Part shown: positions 50,697 through 58,841 of the stretch, piece after piece
Layout: the number at the start of each line of letters is the position of its first letter
Position numbering within the stretch: the first letter of the stretch is position 1
DNA from: Spirosoma montaniterrae
Lineage (GTDB): Bacteria > Bacteroidota > Bacteroidia > Cytophagales > Spirosomataceae
DNA length: 64,000 bases
Reading direction: 5' to 3'
Assembly: GCF_001988955.1 (NCBI RefSeq)
Contig: NZ_CP014263.1
Span: forward strand, 2,728,001-2,792,000
Notes under the pieces: model-generated
The model's database searches: none
The model's input: only the letters and a program-made list of their open reading frames with translations
What the model was told of the DNA's origin: nothing
Program-made: the position numbers and the translations under genes

Positions 50697-51779
50697 ATGA
50701 AAAACTTTCTTATTGCGCTACTTGGCATCGTACTGCTGACCGGGCCGATAGCCTGCCGCAAAACGCCCGGCACAAACGCGGTGGTGCCGCCCAGCCAAAC
50801 TCCACCTGCCGATACCAGTACCCGGTTCAGAAATCCGCTGCTGACCGTTGGCCCCGATCCGTGGGTGATTTATCAGGACGGCTTTTACTATGCGATGCAC
50901 ACCACCGGCAACGATTTGCGAATTTATAAAACGCCGAAGATGAGTCAGTTAGGCACATCGACGTATCGAACAGTATGGTCGGCACCGGGCACCCCTGCCA
51001 CGCGCGACGTTTGGGCACCCGAACTCCACCGGGCCAATAATCGCTGGTACATTTATTACGCGGCTCTGGTAGCACCCAACACGCAGCACCGGATGTATGT
51101 CCTCGAAACCGATGCTGCCGACCCGCTTACCGGAACCTGGACGGCGCGGGGTGAACTGAAACTACCCGACAATCGCTGGGCCATAGACGGTACGCTGCTG
51201 CAACTCAACGGCAAGCTCTACTACGCCTGGTCGGGTTGGGAAAGTGCGAATGCCGCCGATGGTCGCCACCAAAATATTTACTTCTGTGCCATGACCGACC
51301 CACTCACCCCCACCGGGCCGCGCATTCGGGTATCGTCGCCGGAGTACGATTGGGAGAAGCAGGGAAGCCCCAGAGAACCCAACGTGAACGAAGGGCCAGA
51401 GTTTCTGACGCGTAATGGCAAGGTCTTTTTAGTGTATTCGGCCAGTCATTGCAGCACCGACGCCTACGCCCTCGGTATGCTTACGGCCAATGCCACTGCC
51501 GACCTGACCAACCCGGCCTCCTGGACCAAATCGGCCACGCCCGTCTTCGGCCCAACTGCCGCCAACGGCACCTACGGGATAGGCCATAACAGCTTTTTCC
51601 AGACACCCGACCAGAAAGAAGACTGGCTTGTGTATCACGCCAACCCACAGGCCGGGCAGGGTTGCGCCGACAACCGCTCGGTACGGATGCAGCCGTTTAC
51701 GTGGAAACCCGACGGTTCGCCCGATTTTGGTACGCCCGTTTCGTTAACGACCCTTTTGAAAAAACCCAGTGGCGAGTGA
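50697..51779 (+). CDS. Glycoside hydrolase family 43 lipoprotein (arabinofuranosidase/arabinanase type)
   Basis: 360 residues with a lipobox (LLTGPIAC, Cys20). The five-bladed propeller of GH43 shows its three catalytic carboxylates: TVGPDPWVIYQDGFYYA (Asp base), NRWAIDGTLLQLNGKLYYAWSG (pKa-modulating Asp) and VNEGPEFLTRNGKVFLVYSA (Glu acid), with TRDVWAPELHRANNRWYIYYA before them. Likely releases arabinose or cleaves arabinan or arabinoxylan side chains at the outer membrane. It belongs to the polysaccharide locus, and its stop overlaps the region leading to the next lipoprotein gene. Confidence 0.92.
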   Translation: MKNFLIALLGIVLLTGPIACRKTPGTNAVVPPSQTPPADTSTRFRNPLLTVGPDPWVIYQDGFYYAMHTTGNDLRIYKTPKMSQLGTSTYRTVWSAPGTPATRDVWAPELHRANNRWYIYYAALVAPNTQHRMYVLETDAADPLTGTWTARGELKLPDNRWAIDGTLLQLNGKLYYAWSGWESANAADGRHQNIYFCAMTDPLTPTGPRIRVSSPEYDWEKQGSPREPNVNEGPEFLTRNGKVFLVYSASHCSTDAYALGMLTANATADLTNPASWTKSATPVFGPTAANGTYGIGHNSFFQTPDQKEDWLVYHANPQAGQGCADNRSVRMQPFTWKPDGSPDFGTPVSLTTLLKKPSGE

Positions 51780-51801
51780 TTACGTTACAAGTCATAGAAC
51801 A

Positions 51802-53007
51802 ATGCTATCTTTTTCAATTAAGTCAACACTTGCCGGGCTATCTGGCTTACTTGTTCTGCTTATGGCTTTAACGGGCTGTACGTCGAGCCGGACGGTGCCG
51901 CCAACCAAGCAGGCCAACAACACCACGACGCAGAGTACGCTGGTGTGGGATCAGCAGACACGCCGAAAAGTTTCGACGGGACCGGGGATTCGGTACAGCG
52001 GGTATGCCCGGCTGGTTCAGTTACACGACCGTTCGCTGCTGGCTGTGTATGAAGCCGATGGCAGCATTGTGGCCGTAAGAAGTCAGGACATGGGCAATAG
52101 CTGGTCGGCTCCGGTGGTGATAGCGGCCCGGCAACCCGGCCTGAACATGGCCGTTCCAGACGTGCTTGAACTGAACGACCGCTCGATTTTGGTATGTTAC
52201 AATCCCCGGCCTAACCCTATCGACCCGGCCCGGCGGTTCGGGATTCGGACCAAAAAAAGCTACGACGGGGGCCAAATCTGGCGCGACGAACGGCTGCTCT
52301 ACGAAGCCGGGTATCGATTCGACGACGGTTGTTGGGAGCCTTCGGCGCGGCAACTGCCATCGGGTGAGATTCTGCTATTTTTTGCCAACGAAGGCGTTTA
52401 CCTTACCTCAAACGAGCAGAACATATCACTGCTGCGTTCGGCAAATAATGGCCTGACCTGGAGTCAGGAGCCGCAGATAGTCAGTTTTCGGGCGGGTAGC
52501 CGCGACGGTATGCCGGTGCCGCTGCTCCTCAACAACGGGCGTGAGTGGGTAGTAGCGATTGAAGATAACGGCTTCCGGAATTTCAAACCCTACATCGTTC
52601 GCTCAACGCTGACGCAGAACTGGCAACAGCCCGTGCTGCACAATAGCCCCGACCGCTGGCCCGCGCTGGCCGAACCCCTCCCCGACTCGATCTACGCTGG
52701 AGCACCCTACCTGCGGCAGCTACCTACTGGAGAAACCTTGCTGTCGTATCAGGGTACGGAAGGCCGCGTCAACGATATAAAATTTGCCGACATGAAGGTG
52801 GTCATCGGCGATAGCAGTGCCCGGAACTTCGGTAGCAAGAGTGTTCCGTTTATTATTCCCGCCAACAAATCGGCCCTCTGGAACAGCCTGAGTATTCTGG
52901 CAGACTCGACCATAGTGGCTCTCACCAGCACCAATGCGTATTCGGCTGATGGAACCGTTGACGTCTGGATGATTAAAGGGCGTTTCATCCGTAAGCCGAC
53001 AAATTAA
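51802..53007 (+). CDS. Sialidase-fold/GH93-like exo-glycosidase lipoprotein
   Basis: 401 residues from the ATG at 51802. The lipobox is ALTGC. The six-bladed propeller shows Asp-box words (SQDMGNSWSAP, SYDGGQIWRDE, SANNGLTWSQ) and FDDGCWEPSARQLPSGEILLFFANEG, which recalls GH93 exo-arabinanases more than true sialidases; no Arg triad of sialidases is evident. Next to a GH43 enzyme it would fit exo-cleavage of 1,5-alpha-arabinan. The call is moderate: other BNR-repeat glycosidases have the same fold. A hairpin spans the stop codon. Confidence 0.78.
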   Translation: MLSFSIKSTLAGLSGLLVLLMALTGCTSSRTVPPTKQANNTTTQSTLVWDQQTRRKVSTGPGIRYSGYARLVQLHDRSLLAVYEADGSIVAVRSQDMGNSWSAPVVIAARQPGLNMAVPDVLELNDRSILVCYNPRPNPIDPARRFGIRTKKSYDGGQIWRDERLLYEAGYRFDDGCWEPSARQLPSGEILLFFANEGVYLTSNEQNISLLRSANNGLTWSQEPQIVSFRAGSRDGMPVPLLLNNGREWVVAIEDNGFRNFKPYIVRSTLTQNWQQPVLHNSPDRWPALAEPLPDSIYAGAPYLRQLPTGETLLSYQGTEGRVNDIKFADMKVVIGDSSARNFGSKSVPFIIPANKSALWNSLSILADSTIVALTSTNAYSADGTVDVWMIKGRFIRKPTN

Positions 53008-53022
53008 TTCGACGGCTTACGG
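52989..53022. terminator. Hairpin spanning the stop codon of the GH93-like gene
   Basis: Perfect 10-bp stem CCGTAAGCCG / CGGCTTACGG with the TAA in the loop, between two convergent genes. No T run. Confidence 0.45.
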
Positions 53023-53037
53023 ATTATCGTTCATGGC

Positions 53038-53736
53038 TTAATTCACTTTTGTGAGCAGCGTATAGCCCATTAGCTTGCCGTTTTTGTTAAACGTTTCAGA
53101 CTTGATATCAAGCAGTTGATTGGGAGCACGGTAACTCACTACGCGCATGTTGCCACGAATCGGGATACCCATTGTCCGGTTTGTAAAGTTCATGTCCGAG
53201 GCCACTTTATACGTATCGAACGTACCGGCGGGGGTCGTAATAGACTCTTTACCTTCGACCTGCCGGTTCACCATCGTCATGTTCATCTCCATCATGGTTG
53301 TGCCGTTAGTCAGGAAATCGGCTTCGATCTGCCCATCGGCCAATTTCTGCCCAACGCTATAAGAAGCCGGGTACACGATGCTATTGCTTTTCATTTTCAA
53401 CTGCGCATCTTTCATGGCCGTCTGCATGCCCTGCAACGCGCCCGACAAGTCGGCCAGCAGTTCATCGCCTTTGCAGGTATATCGAATGGTGTAGGGAGGC
53501 TGTGTTTTGCCTTTCTCATCCTGCACCTGCACGGTCATGTCGACAAGGGTAGCCCCGCCTTCCTTACGAACGTCGTTGACCCGATACGACATCACGCCCG
53601 TGAGTTTATCTTTGGCATTGTAGGTACTCATCTGATAACTCATACCGGTTTTCATTGAGAACCCTAAACAATCCTGCGCCCAACCCGTGGTGAGCGTTCC
53701 CAAAACCAGCAACAGCGAAAAAATCAATACTTTCAT
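53038..53736 (-). CDS. Secreted hypothetical protein, DUF3108/TapB-like
   Basis: 232 residues with signal peptide MKVLIFSLLLVLGTLTTGWAQ. The mature part is a beta-rich domain (MSYRVNDVRKEGGATLVDMTV, ESITTPAGTFDTYKVASDMNF, RVVSYRAPNQLLDIKSETFNKNGKLMGYTLLTKVN), the DUF3108/TapB-like fold often found in outer-membrane-associated proteins of Bacteroidota. Function unknown. Convergent with the GH93-like gene. Confidence 0.72.
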   Translation of the reverse strand: MKVLIFSLLLVLGTLTTGWAQDCLGFSMKTGMSYQMSTYNAKDKLTGVMSYRVNDVRKEGGATLVDMTVQVQDEKGKTQPPYTIRYTCKGDELLADLSGALQGMQTAMKDAQLKMKSNSIVYPASYSVGQKLADGQIEADFLTNGTTMMEMNMTMVNRQVEGKESITTPAGTFDTYKVASDMNFTNRTMGIPIRGNMRVVSYRAPNQLLDIKSETFNKNGKLMGYTLLTKVN

Positions 53737-53818
53737 GACACGTGTGTTTAGCGTTTCATCGGCAAAATAGACATGCAGACGAACACACTGTCAATTCATT
53801 GATTGAACGGAGTGTAGG

Positions 53819-54073
53819 TCAACCGCCCCGCCGATTGAGTTCGCGTAGCACGTCGGCCAATGTACGGAATCGATTCGCATCGCCAATAAAACTCAGGCCC
53901 GACATAATTAGCGCAAAACCGCCTGTGCTAACCCAAAACCACAGGTCCTCATTAGCTTCCTTCATGTTGGAGCCGTGTAGTAATACGGCTAATCCGGTGC
54001 CCAACAGCATAGCCCCGCCCCCGCCAAAGAGCCAATACTTTAGTAGTAATTTCTTTTCCCGTTCTGTTCGCAT
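53819..54073 (-). CDS. Small membrane protein, hypothetical
   Basis: 84 residues with two transmembrane helices (YWLFGGGGAMLLGTGLAVLL and LWFWVSTGGFALIMSGLSFI) and charged ends (MRTEREKKLLLK, ANRFRTLADVLRELNRRGG). No family is recognised. It is divergent from the carboxylate-amine ligase gene, 118 bp away, and could share its promoter region. Confidence 0.7.
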   Translation of the reverse strand: MRTEREKKLLLKYWLFGGGGAMLLGTGLAVLLHGSNMKEANEDLWFWVSTGGFALIMSGLSFIGDANRFRTLADVLRELNRRGG

Positions 54074-54191
54074 GATGCCTGTTTTTGTGAATTAAAACCT
54101 CTACAGCACAGTTGGGTTTCAAAAAAATAGTATCTTACCCCTTCATTTTTCGTCTCTACTTTGTCCGCATTTAGCTAAACCGACAACACGA

Positions 54192-55292
54192 ATGCCCGTA
54201 TTTACTTTAGGTATCGAAGAGGAATTTCAGACCATCGACCCCGAAACCCGCGAACTTCGCTCGCATATGTCGAAGTTAGTGGAGGGCGGTAAAATTGTGC
54301 TTCAGGAGCGCGTAAAAGCCGAAATGCACCAGGCCGTGGTCGAGGTTGGGACCAATATTTGCCACAATATTCAAGAAGCGCGGCAAGAGGTAACGTACCT
54401 GCGCCGGGAGATTATCGAACTGGCCGAAAAGCAAAACCTGAAAGTAGCGGCTGCCGGTACGCACCCCTTTTCCGACTGGCAGAGTCAGCTCATTACGCCC
54501 AACGAACGCTACGACCGGCTCATCGAAGAAATGCGCGACGTAGCCCGCTCCAACCTTATTTTCGGGTTGCACGTCCACGTGGGCATCGAAACCCGGAACC
54601 AGGGCATTCACATTATGAACGCTGTGCGGTATTTTCTGCCACATATCTACGCGCTCTCAACCAGTTCGCCGTTCTGGCGGGGTCGTAACACGGGCTTCAA
54701 ATCGTATCGATCAAAAGTATTCGACAAGTTTCCGCGCACGGGTATTCCTGATTTTTTTGCGTCGGCGGCTGAATATGACGAATATATCAACCTGCTGGTT
54801 AAAACAGGCTGCATCGACAACGGCAAAAAAATCTGGTGGGATATTCGTTTGCACCCGTTTTTCGACACCATCGAGTTCCGCATCTGCGACGTACCCATGC
54901 GCGTAGACGAAACCATTTGCTTAGCCGCCATCATGCAGGCATTGGTGGTCAAGATTCACAAGCTGATGGGTAAAAATCTGAATTTCAGACCCTATCGCCG
55001 TATTCTGATCAACGAGAACAAATGGCGGGCGGCCCGCTACGGTATTGAAGGCAAACTCATCGATTTCGGCAAACAGGAAGAAGTGCCTACGCACCAGCTT
55101 ATTCATGAACTGCTCGAATTTATTGACGACGTTGTCGATGAATTAGACAGCCGGGCCGAGTGCGAATACGTACTGAAAATTCTGGAAATGGGTACTGGTG
55201 CTGATCGCCAATTGGCCGTTTTCAACCAAACCGGCGACCTTAAACACGTTGTGGATTACATCGTTAGCGAAACTTCTTACGGAGTTCGGTAG
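54192..55292 (+). CDS. GCS2-type carboxylate-amine ligase (YbdK-like)
   Basis: 366 residues, the usual length for YbdK/GCS2 enzymes. N-terminal metal-binding block FTLGIEEEFQTIDPETREL, then QAVVEVGTNICHNIQEARQEV, GTHPFSDWQSQLITPNERY and LHVHVGIETRNQGIHIMNAV. WWDIRLHPFFDTIEFRICDVPMRVDE completes the ATP/metal site. Members join a carboxylate, usually glutamate, to an amine with ATP. The gene starts a same-strand run with a glutamine amidotransferase and an ATP-grasp-like protein, the only other genes in the unit, so it may build a small gamma-glutamyl-type or amide metabolite. Known E. coli YbdK has weak glutamate-cysteine ligase activity, but no gshB is here. Confidence 0.9.
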   Translation: MPVFTLGIEEEFQTIDPETRELRSHMSKLVEGGKIVLQERVKAEMHQAVVEVGTNICHNIQEARQEVTYLRREIIELAEKQNLKVAAAGTHPFSDWQSQLITPNERYDRLIEEMRDVARSNLIFGLHVHVGIETRNQGIHIMNAVRYFLPHIYALSTSSPFWRGRNTGFKSYRSKVFDKFPRTGIPDFFASAAEYDEYINLLVKTGCIDNGKKIWWDIRLHPFFDTIEFRICDVPMRVDETICLAAIMQALVVKIHKLMGKNLNFRPYRRILINENKWRAARYGIEGKLIDFGKQEEVPTHQLIHELLEFIDDVVDELDSRAECEYVLKILEMGTGADRQLAVFNQTGDLKHVVDYIVSETSYGVR

Positions 55293-55308
55293 TTGGTAGT
55301 CTTAACTA

Positions 55309-55406
55309 AGAATGAAAAATGAAGAGTGAAAAGTGAAAAATGTAACGGGGGCGCGCGAACCGTAGAATCGCCCCACTTTGCATTTTCCACTTTGCATTTT
55401 TCACTA
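55309..55406. repeat. Palindrome in the gap between the GCS2 and amidotransferase genes
   Basis: Imperfect inverted repeat of AGTGAAAAATG words (left, about 55325-55342) and CATTTTTCACT words (right, about 55381-55405) around a GC-rich loop. It ends 4 bp before the next start codon. Confidence 0.8.
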
Positions 55407-55410
55407 CTGA

Positions 55411-56241
55411 ATGATGAAAATTGCCGTACTCGATATGAATGACAACCGTCCCAACGAAGGGATGCGTTGTATTTTACATGCTATTCGCACCGTCCAGGGA
55501 AACGATCATCTGGAATTGAGCTTCGACGTGTTCAACGTTCGGGGCAACAACGAAGTCCCCGGTCTGGATTACGATCTATATATCTCGTCGGGTGGGCCGG
55601 GTAGCCCAATGGCAACGGATGATGAGTGGGAGAAAAAGTATTTCCGGCTGATCGATCAGTTGTTTACCTGGAACAAACAGAACAAGCGTAAGAAATACGT
55701 TTTTCTGATTTGCCATTCGTTCCAGTTGGTAACGCGTCATTTGGGAATCGCCGAACTGAGCAAACGCAAATCGACGTCGTTCGGCATTTTTCCTGTTCAC
55801 AAAACCGACGACGGCTGCACCGACCCCGTTTTCGACGGATTGCCAGAACCGTTCTACGCCGTTGATTCACGTGATTATCAGGCACTTGAACCCGATCTGA
55901 AACGCATGGATGCTATGGGAGCCACAATCCTGTGCATGGAGAAAATCAGACCCCACGTCGATTTGCCCCGTGCGCTGATGGCAATCCGGTTCTCGCCCGA
56001 AATCGTTGGTACGCAGTTCCATCCTGAAGCTGATGACGAAGGTATGCTGCGCTATTTCCTGACCGATGAAAAACGCGAGCAGATCACCCGCAACTTTGGG
56101 CAGGCCAAGTACGACGAAATGATGGCTTACTTGCAGGACCCTACCAAAATTGCCCTGACCGAATCGGTTGTGCTGCCCGGCTTCATCCGGCAAGCCGCCC
56201 GTGCGCTACAACCAATGAATCAATTAGTTAGACAGGATTAA
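55411..56241 (+). CDS. Class I glutamine amidotransferase-like protein
   Basis: 276 residues. GATase1 fold with the oxyanion block YISSGGPGSPMATDDEW, the nucleophile Cys in FLICHSFQLVTRHLG (about residue 101) and the His-x-Glu dyad in VGTQFHPEADDEGM (about 210). It releases ammonia from glutamine or hydrolyses gamma-glutamyl bonds, as PuuD does. Between a carboxylate-amine ligase and an ATP-grasp-like protein, either role is possible: ammonia supply for amide formation, or removal of a gamma-glutamyl group. The final residues (RQD) and the stop are encoded by the next palindrome. Confidence 0.88.
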   Translation: MMKIAVLDMNDNRPNEGMRCILHAIRTVQGNDHLELSFDVFNVRGNNEVPGLDYDLYISSGGPGSPMATDDEWEKKYFRLIDQLFTWNKQNKRKKYVFLICHSFQLVTRHLGIAELSKRKSTSFGIFPVHKTDDGCTDPVFDGLPEPFYAVDSRDYQALEPDLKRMDAMGATILCMEKIRPHVDLPRALMAIRFSPEIVGTQFHPEADDEGMLRYFLTDEKREQITRNFGQAKYDEMMAYLQDPTKIALTESVVLPGFIRQAARALQPMNQLVRQD

Positions 56242-56284
56242 CAGGATTTTGGCTGTATATCCTGTCAGTCTTGTTAATCCTGTC
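56231..56284. repeat. Palindrome overlapping the amidotransferase stop
   Basis: GACAGGATTAACAGGAT on the left, ATCCTGTC...GTTAATCCTGTC on the right. It covers the stop codon at 56239 and ends 5 bp before the ATG at 56290. Confidence 0.85.
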
Positions 56285-56289
56285 AAAAA

Positions 56290-57486
56290 ATGATTCAGTC
56301 TGCCCGCCAAACCTTCAATTCGGCATTTAGCCCTGAAACCTATCAGGCATTTATAGATAAGATTCACGCCGACCTGCCCGGTCAGTTGGATTTCCGCGTG
56401 GCCGAAACGCCCGTGTTCGTGCCCAAAATTCTGACTAATAAGCTACTGACGGCCTGTGATGACATTATCGACACGCTGACTCGCGACGATTTCAAAACGC
56501 TGACCGAGGCCGCTATTCCTGCCGGTCAGCGCGTACCAAACGAAGACGAACATACTCAGTTTCTGGCCGTTGATTTCGCCGTTTGCCATGATGATACTGG
56601 CGAATTGACACCACAGCTAATTGAATTACAGGGATTTCCGTCGCTTTATGGATTTCAGCCCTATCTGGCGTCGCAGTTCCGGGCCAATTATCCGATACCG
56701 GCAGATTTGTCGCACTTGTTCTCCGTATCGACCAACGAAGCCTATCTCGACAACCTGCGGCAACTCCTGCTGGGTGATTGCAACCCGGAAGAGGTGATTC
56801 TGCTGGAAATCTACCCCGACAAGCAGAAAACCCGCATCGACTTTGTACTGACCGAAAAAGCCACTGGCGTGAGAGCCGTGTGTCTGACCAAAATCAGCAA
56901 AGAAGGGCGGCAGTTGTTCTACGAGCGCGATGGCCGCAGGGTGCAGATCAAACGCATCTATAACCGCCTGATTTTCGATGAGTTGCAGCACATAACCGAC
57001 CTGCAAACCGATTTCCAACTGACCGATGACGTAGACGTGGAGTGGGTGGGTCATCCGAACTGGTTTTTCCGCATCAGTAAATACACGCTGCCCCTGCTCA
57101 ACAGCCCGTATGTTCCTGTTAGTCATTTCCTGTCTGACCTGAGCGAGTACCCATCCGATCTGGAAAATTATGTATTGAAACCGCTGTTTTCGTTCGCTGG
57201 TAGTGGTGTAAAAATTAACATTACGCAGGCCGACATAGACGAAATTCCTGCCGGGCAGCGCAGCGGCTATCTGCTGCAACGCAAGGTAAAATACGAGCCA
57301 GTTATTCAGTCGCCCGACGGATTGGTGAAGTGCGAAATTCGGATGTTGTTCATCTGGCCGAAAGCCGACAGCAGGCCCACGCTGATTACCAATCTGGGCC
57401 GTCTGAGCCGGGGCGAAATGATCGGCGTGAATTTCAACAAGAACAAAGACTGGGTCGGCGGAACAGTGTGTTTCTTCGAGAAGTAA
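56290..57486 (+). CDS. ATP-grasp-like protein of unknown substrate
   Basis: 398 residues. No named family is recalled, but the C-terminal half has ATP-grasp features. ENYVLKPLFSFAGSGVKI looks like the Lys plus glycine-loop segment, GYLLQRKVKYEPV the adenine-linker strand, KCEIRMLFIW an acidic metal-binding strand, and MIGVNFNKNKDWVGGTVCF the final metal-binding Asn strand. The N-terminal half (PQLIELQGFPSLYGFQPYLA, PEEVILLEIYPDKQKTRIDF) would bind substrate. It is the third gene of the run with the GCS2-type ligase and the GATase1 protein, which suggests a second ligation step onto the same product. The function is inferred from context and partial motifs. Confidence 0.65.
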   Translation: MIQSARQTFNSAFSPETYQAFIDKIHADLPGQLDFRVAETPVFVPKILTNKLLTACDDIIDTLTRDDFKTLTEAAIPAGQRVPNEDEHTQFLAVDFAVCHDDTGELTPQLIELQGFPSLYGFQPYLASQFRANYPIPADLSHLFSVSTNEAYLDNLRQLLLGDCNPEEVILLEIYPDKQKTRIDFVLTEKATGVRAVCLTKISKEGRQLFYERDGRRVQIKRIYNRLIFDELQHITDLQTDFQLTDDVDVEWVGHPNWFFRISKYTLPLLNSPYVPVSHFLSDLSEYPSDLENYVLKPLFSFAGSGVKINITQADIDEIPAGQRSGYLLQRKVKYEPVIQSPDGLVKCEIRMLFIWPKADSRPTLITNLGRLSRGEMIGVNFNKNKDWVGGTVCFFEK

Positions 57487-57490
57487 CTTT

Positions 57491-57730
57491 TATGACACGG
57501 AGGAGACGCAGAGATACACAGAGATTAATACCCAATGGAATCATCTATGACGTATTGCTGACGCATGAGGAGACGCAAAGGGTTGCGTCTCTACGGTTGA
57601 CCATCCGACGTAGAGACGCAATCCTTTGCGTCTCACTCGCGTCAGCAATACGTCATAGCCAAGTCAAAATAGTATAAGTAAAATATTCTCTGCGAATCTC
57701 TGTGCGTCCTCTGTGTATCTCTGTGTCATA
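57491..57730. repeat. Nested palindrome: family B element inside a family A element
   Basis: The outer arms are family A (TTATGACACGGAGGAGACGC ... CTCTGTGTATCTCTGTGTCA). Inside, 57547-57657 is a second palindrome with arms ATGACGTATTGCTGACGC / GCGTCAGCAATACGTCAT. Inside that are two family B hairpins (GAGACGCAA / TTGCGTCTC). The element ends 19 bp before the SDR start. Confidence 0.88.
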
Positions 57731-57749
57731 GCCAAATCTCTTACCCCAC

Positions 57750-58523
57750 ATGCAAACCACAGAAAAAGCCGTTTTTGACCTCACGGGCAAGGTTGCCATT
57801 ATTACCGGAGCCAGCAAAGGCATTGGCGAAGACATTGCCCGGCTCTATGCCCGTTTCGGTGCCAAAGTCGTTGTCAGTAGCCGCAAGCAGGATGCCTGCG
57901 ATGCCCTCGCAGACGATATCAGGGCGCAGGGGGGCGAGGCTATCGGCATTGCCGCTCACGTTGGCGACATGGCCCAATTACAGCAGTTGGTCGAAAAAAC
58001 CATCGAAGCCTATGGCGGCATTGATATTCTGGTCAACAACGCGGCCTCGAACCCCGTTTTCGGCCCTTCTCTTGACTGCGACGGGTCGGCTTTCGACAAA
58101 ATCATGCAGGCCAACGTGAAGGCTCCGTTCGAGTTGAGCAAACTGTGTTACCCCAGCATGAAAGCGCGGGGTGGCGGCAGCATCATCATGATGGGCAGCA
58201 TTGCCGGTCACACCCCCGACCCCGGTTTGGGCATTTACAGCGTGAGCAAAGCCAGCCTGAACATGCTCACCAAAGTGCTGGCGAAAGAATGGGGCCCTGA
58301 TGGCATCCGGGTAAACGCCATTTGTCCGGGCCTGATTAAAACCAAATTTTCGCAGGCACTCTGGCAGAACGAACAGATTCTGGAACACTTCACCCAGCGC
58401 ATTCCTATTGCCCGCATGGGTACAACCGACGAGATTAGCCCGTTGGCTCTGTTGCTGGCTTCGGACGCGTCGTCGTACACCACCGGCAGTTTGTTCTACG
58501 CCGATGGCGGCACCGTGATTTGA
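57750..58523 (+). CDS. Short-chain dehydrogenase/reductase (SDR family oxidoreductase)
   Basis: 257 residues, classical SDR length. Cofactor motif IITGASKGIGEDIARLYA, with a following SSR segment that favours NADP(H). NNAASNP is the NNAG-like strand, Ser of IIMMGSIAG and the YSVSKASLNMLTK pair are the catalytic residues, and the family tail GSLFYADGGTVI is complete. The substrate is unknown. It stands alone between repeat and toxin-antitoxin genes. Confidence 0.9.
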   Translation: MQTTEKAVFDLTGKVAIITGASKGIGEDIARLYARFGAKVVVSSRKQDACDALADDIRAQGGEAIGIAAHVGDMAQLQQLVEKTIEAYGGIDILVNNAASNPVFGPSLDCDGSAFDKIMQANVKAPFELSKLCYPSMKARGGGSIIMMGSIAGHTPDPGLGIYSVSKASLNMLTKVLAKEWGPDGIRVNAICPGLIKTKFSQALWQNEQILEHFTQRIPIARMGTTDEISPLALLLASDASSYTTGSLFYADGGTVI

Positions 58524-58536
58524 GCCAATTCTGCGT

Positions 58537-58544
58537 TACTTTTG
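58537..58544 (+). promoter_or_regulatory. Minus-7 promoter box TACTTTTG before the YoeB operon
   Basis: Perfect TAnnTTTG match 24 bp before the antitoxin ATG at 58569. A TTTG lies at 58519, 14 bases upstream, closer than the usual 19-21. Confidence 0.5.
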
Positions 58545-58568
58545 TTATGCCGGTAAACACACGAACCT

Positions 58569-58841
58569 ATGCAATCGATCACGTATCATTTAGACGCCAG
58601 TGAACTCGATAACCGCCTGATAGATAGCATCAAATCGCTGTTCAAGCACGGGCGCGTAACAGTTACAGTTGAATTGGACGAGAAAGAAATTTCGAGTGAT
58701 GCTATTTTAAAAAAAATACAGAAAAACCAGTCCGCATCGGTTAAATATGTATTCGAAGGTAATGAATTTGATAAGGTTGCAAACCAACTCCTCAACGACG
58801 AGGCCGTTGACCTTCAGCCTTACAGCCGCATTAATTCATGA
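58569..58841 (+). CDS. Antitoxin of a YoeB-type pair
   Basis: 90 residues. A short N-terminal strand (ITYHLDASELDNRLIDSIKSLF) and VTVTVELDEKEIS form a likely dimerisation part; a long charged tail (SVKYVFEGNEFDKVANQLLNDEAV) would wrap the toxin. It overlaps the toxin start as ATGA. It is not of the YefM/Phd type by sequence; identity rests on the partner. Confidence 0.78.
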   Translation: MQSITYHLDASELDNRLIDSIKSLFKHGRVTVTVELDEKEISSDAILKKIQKNQSASVKYVFEGNEFDKVANQLLNDEAVDLQPYSRINS

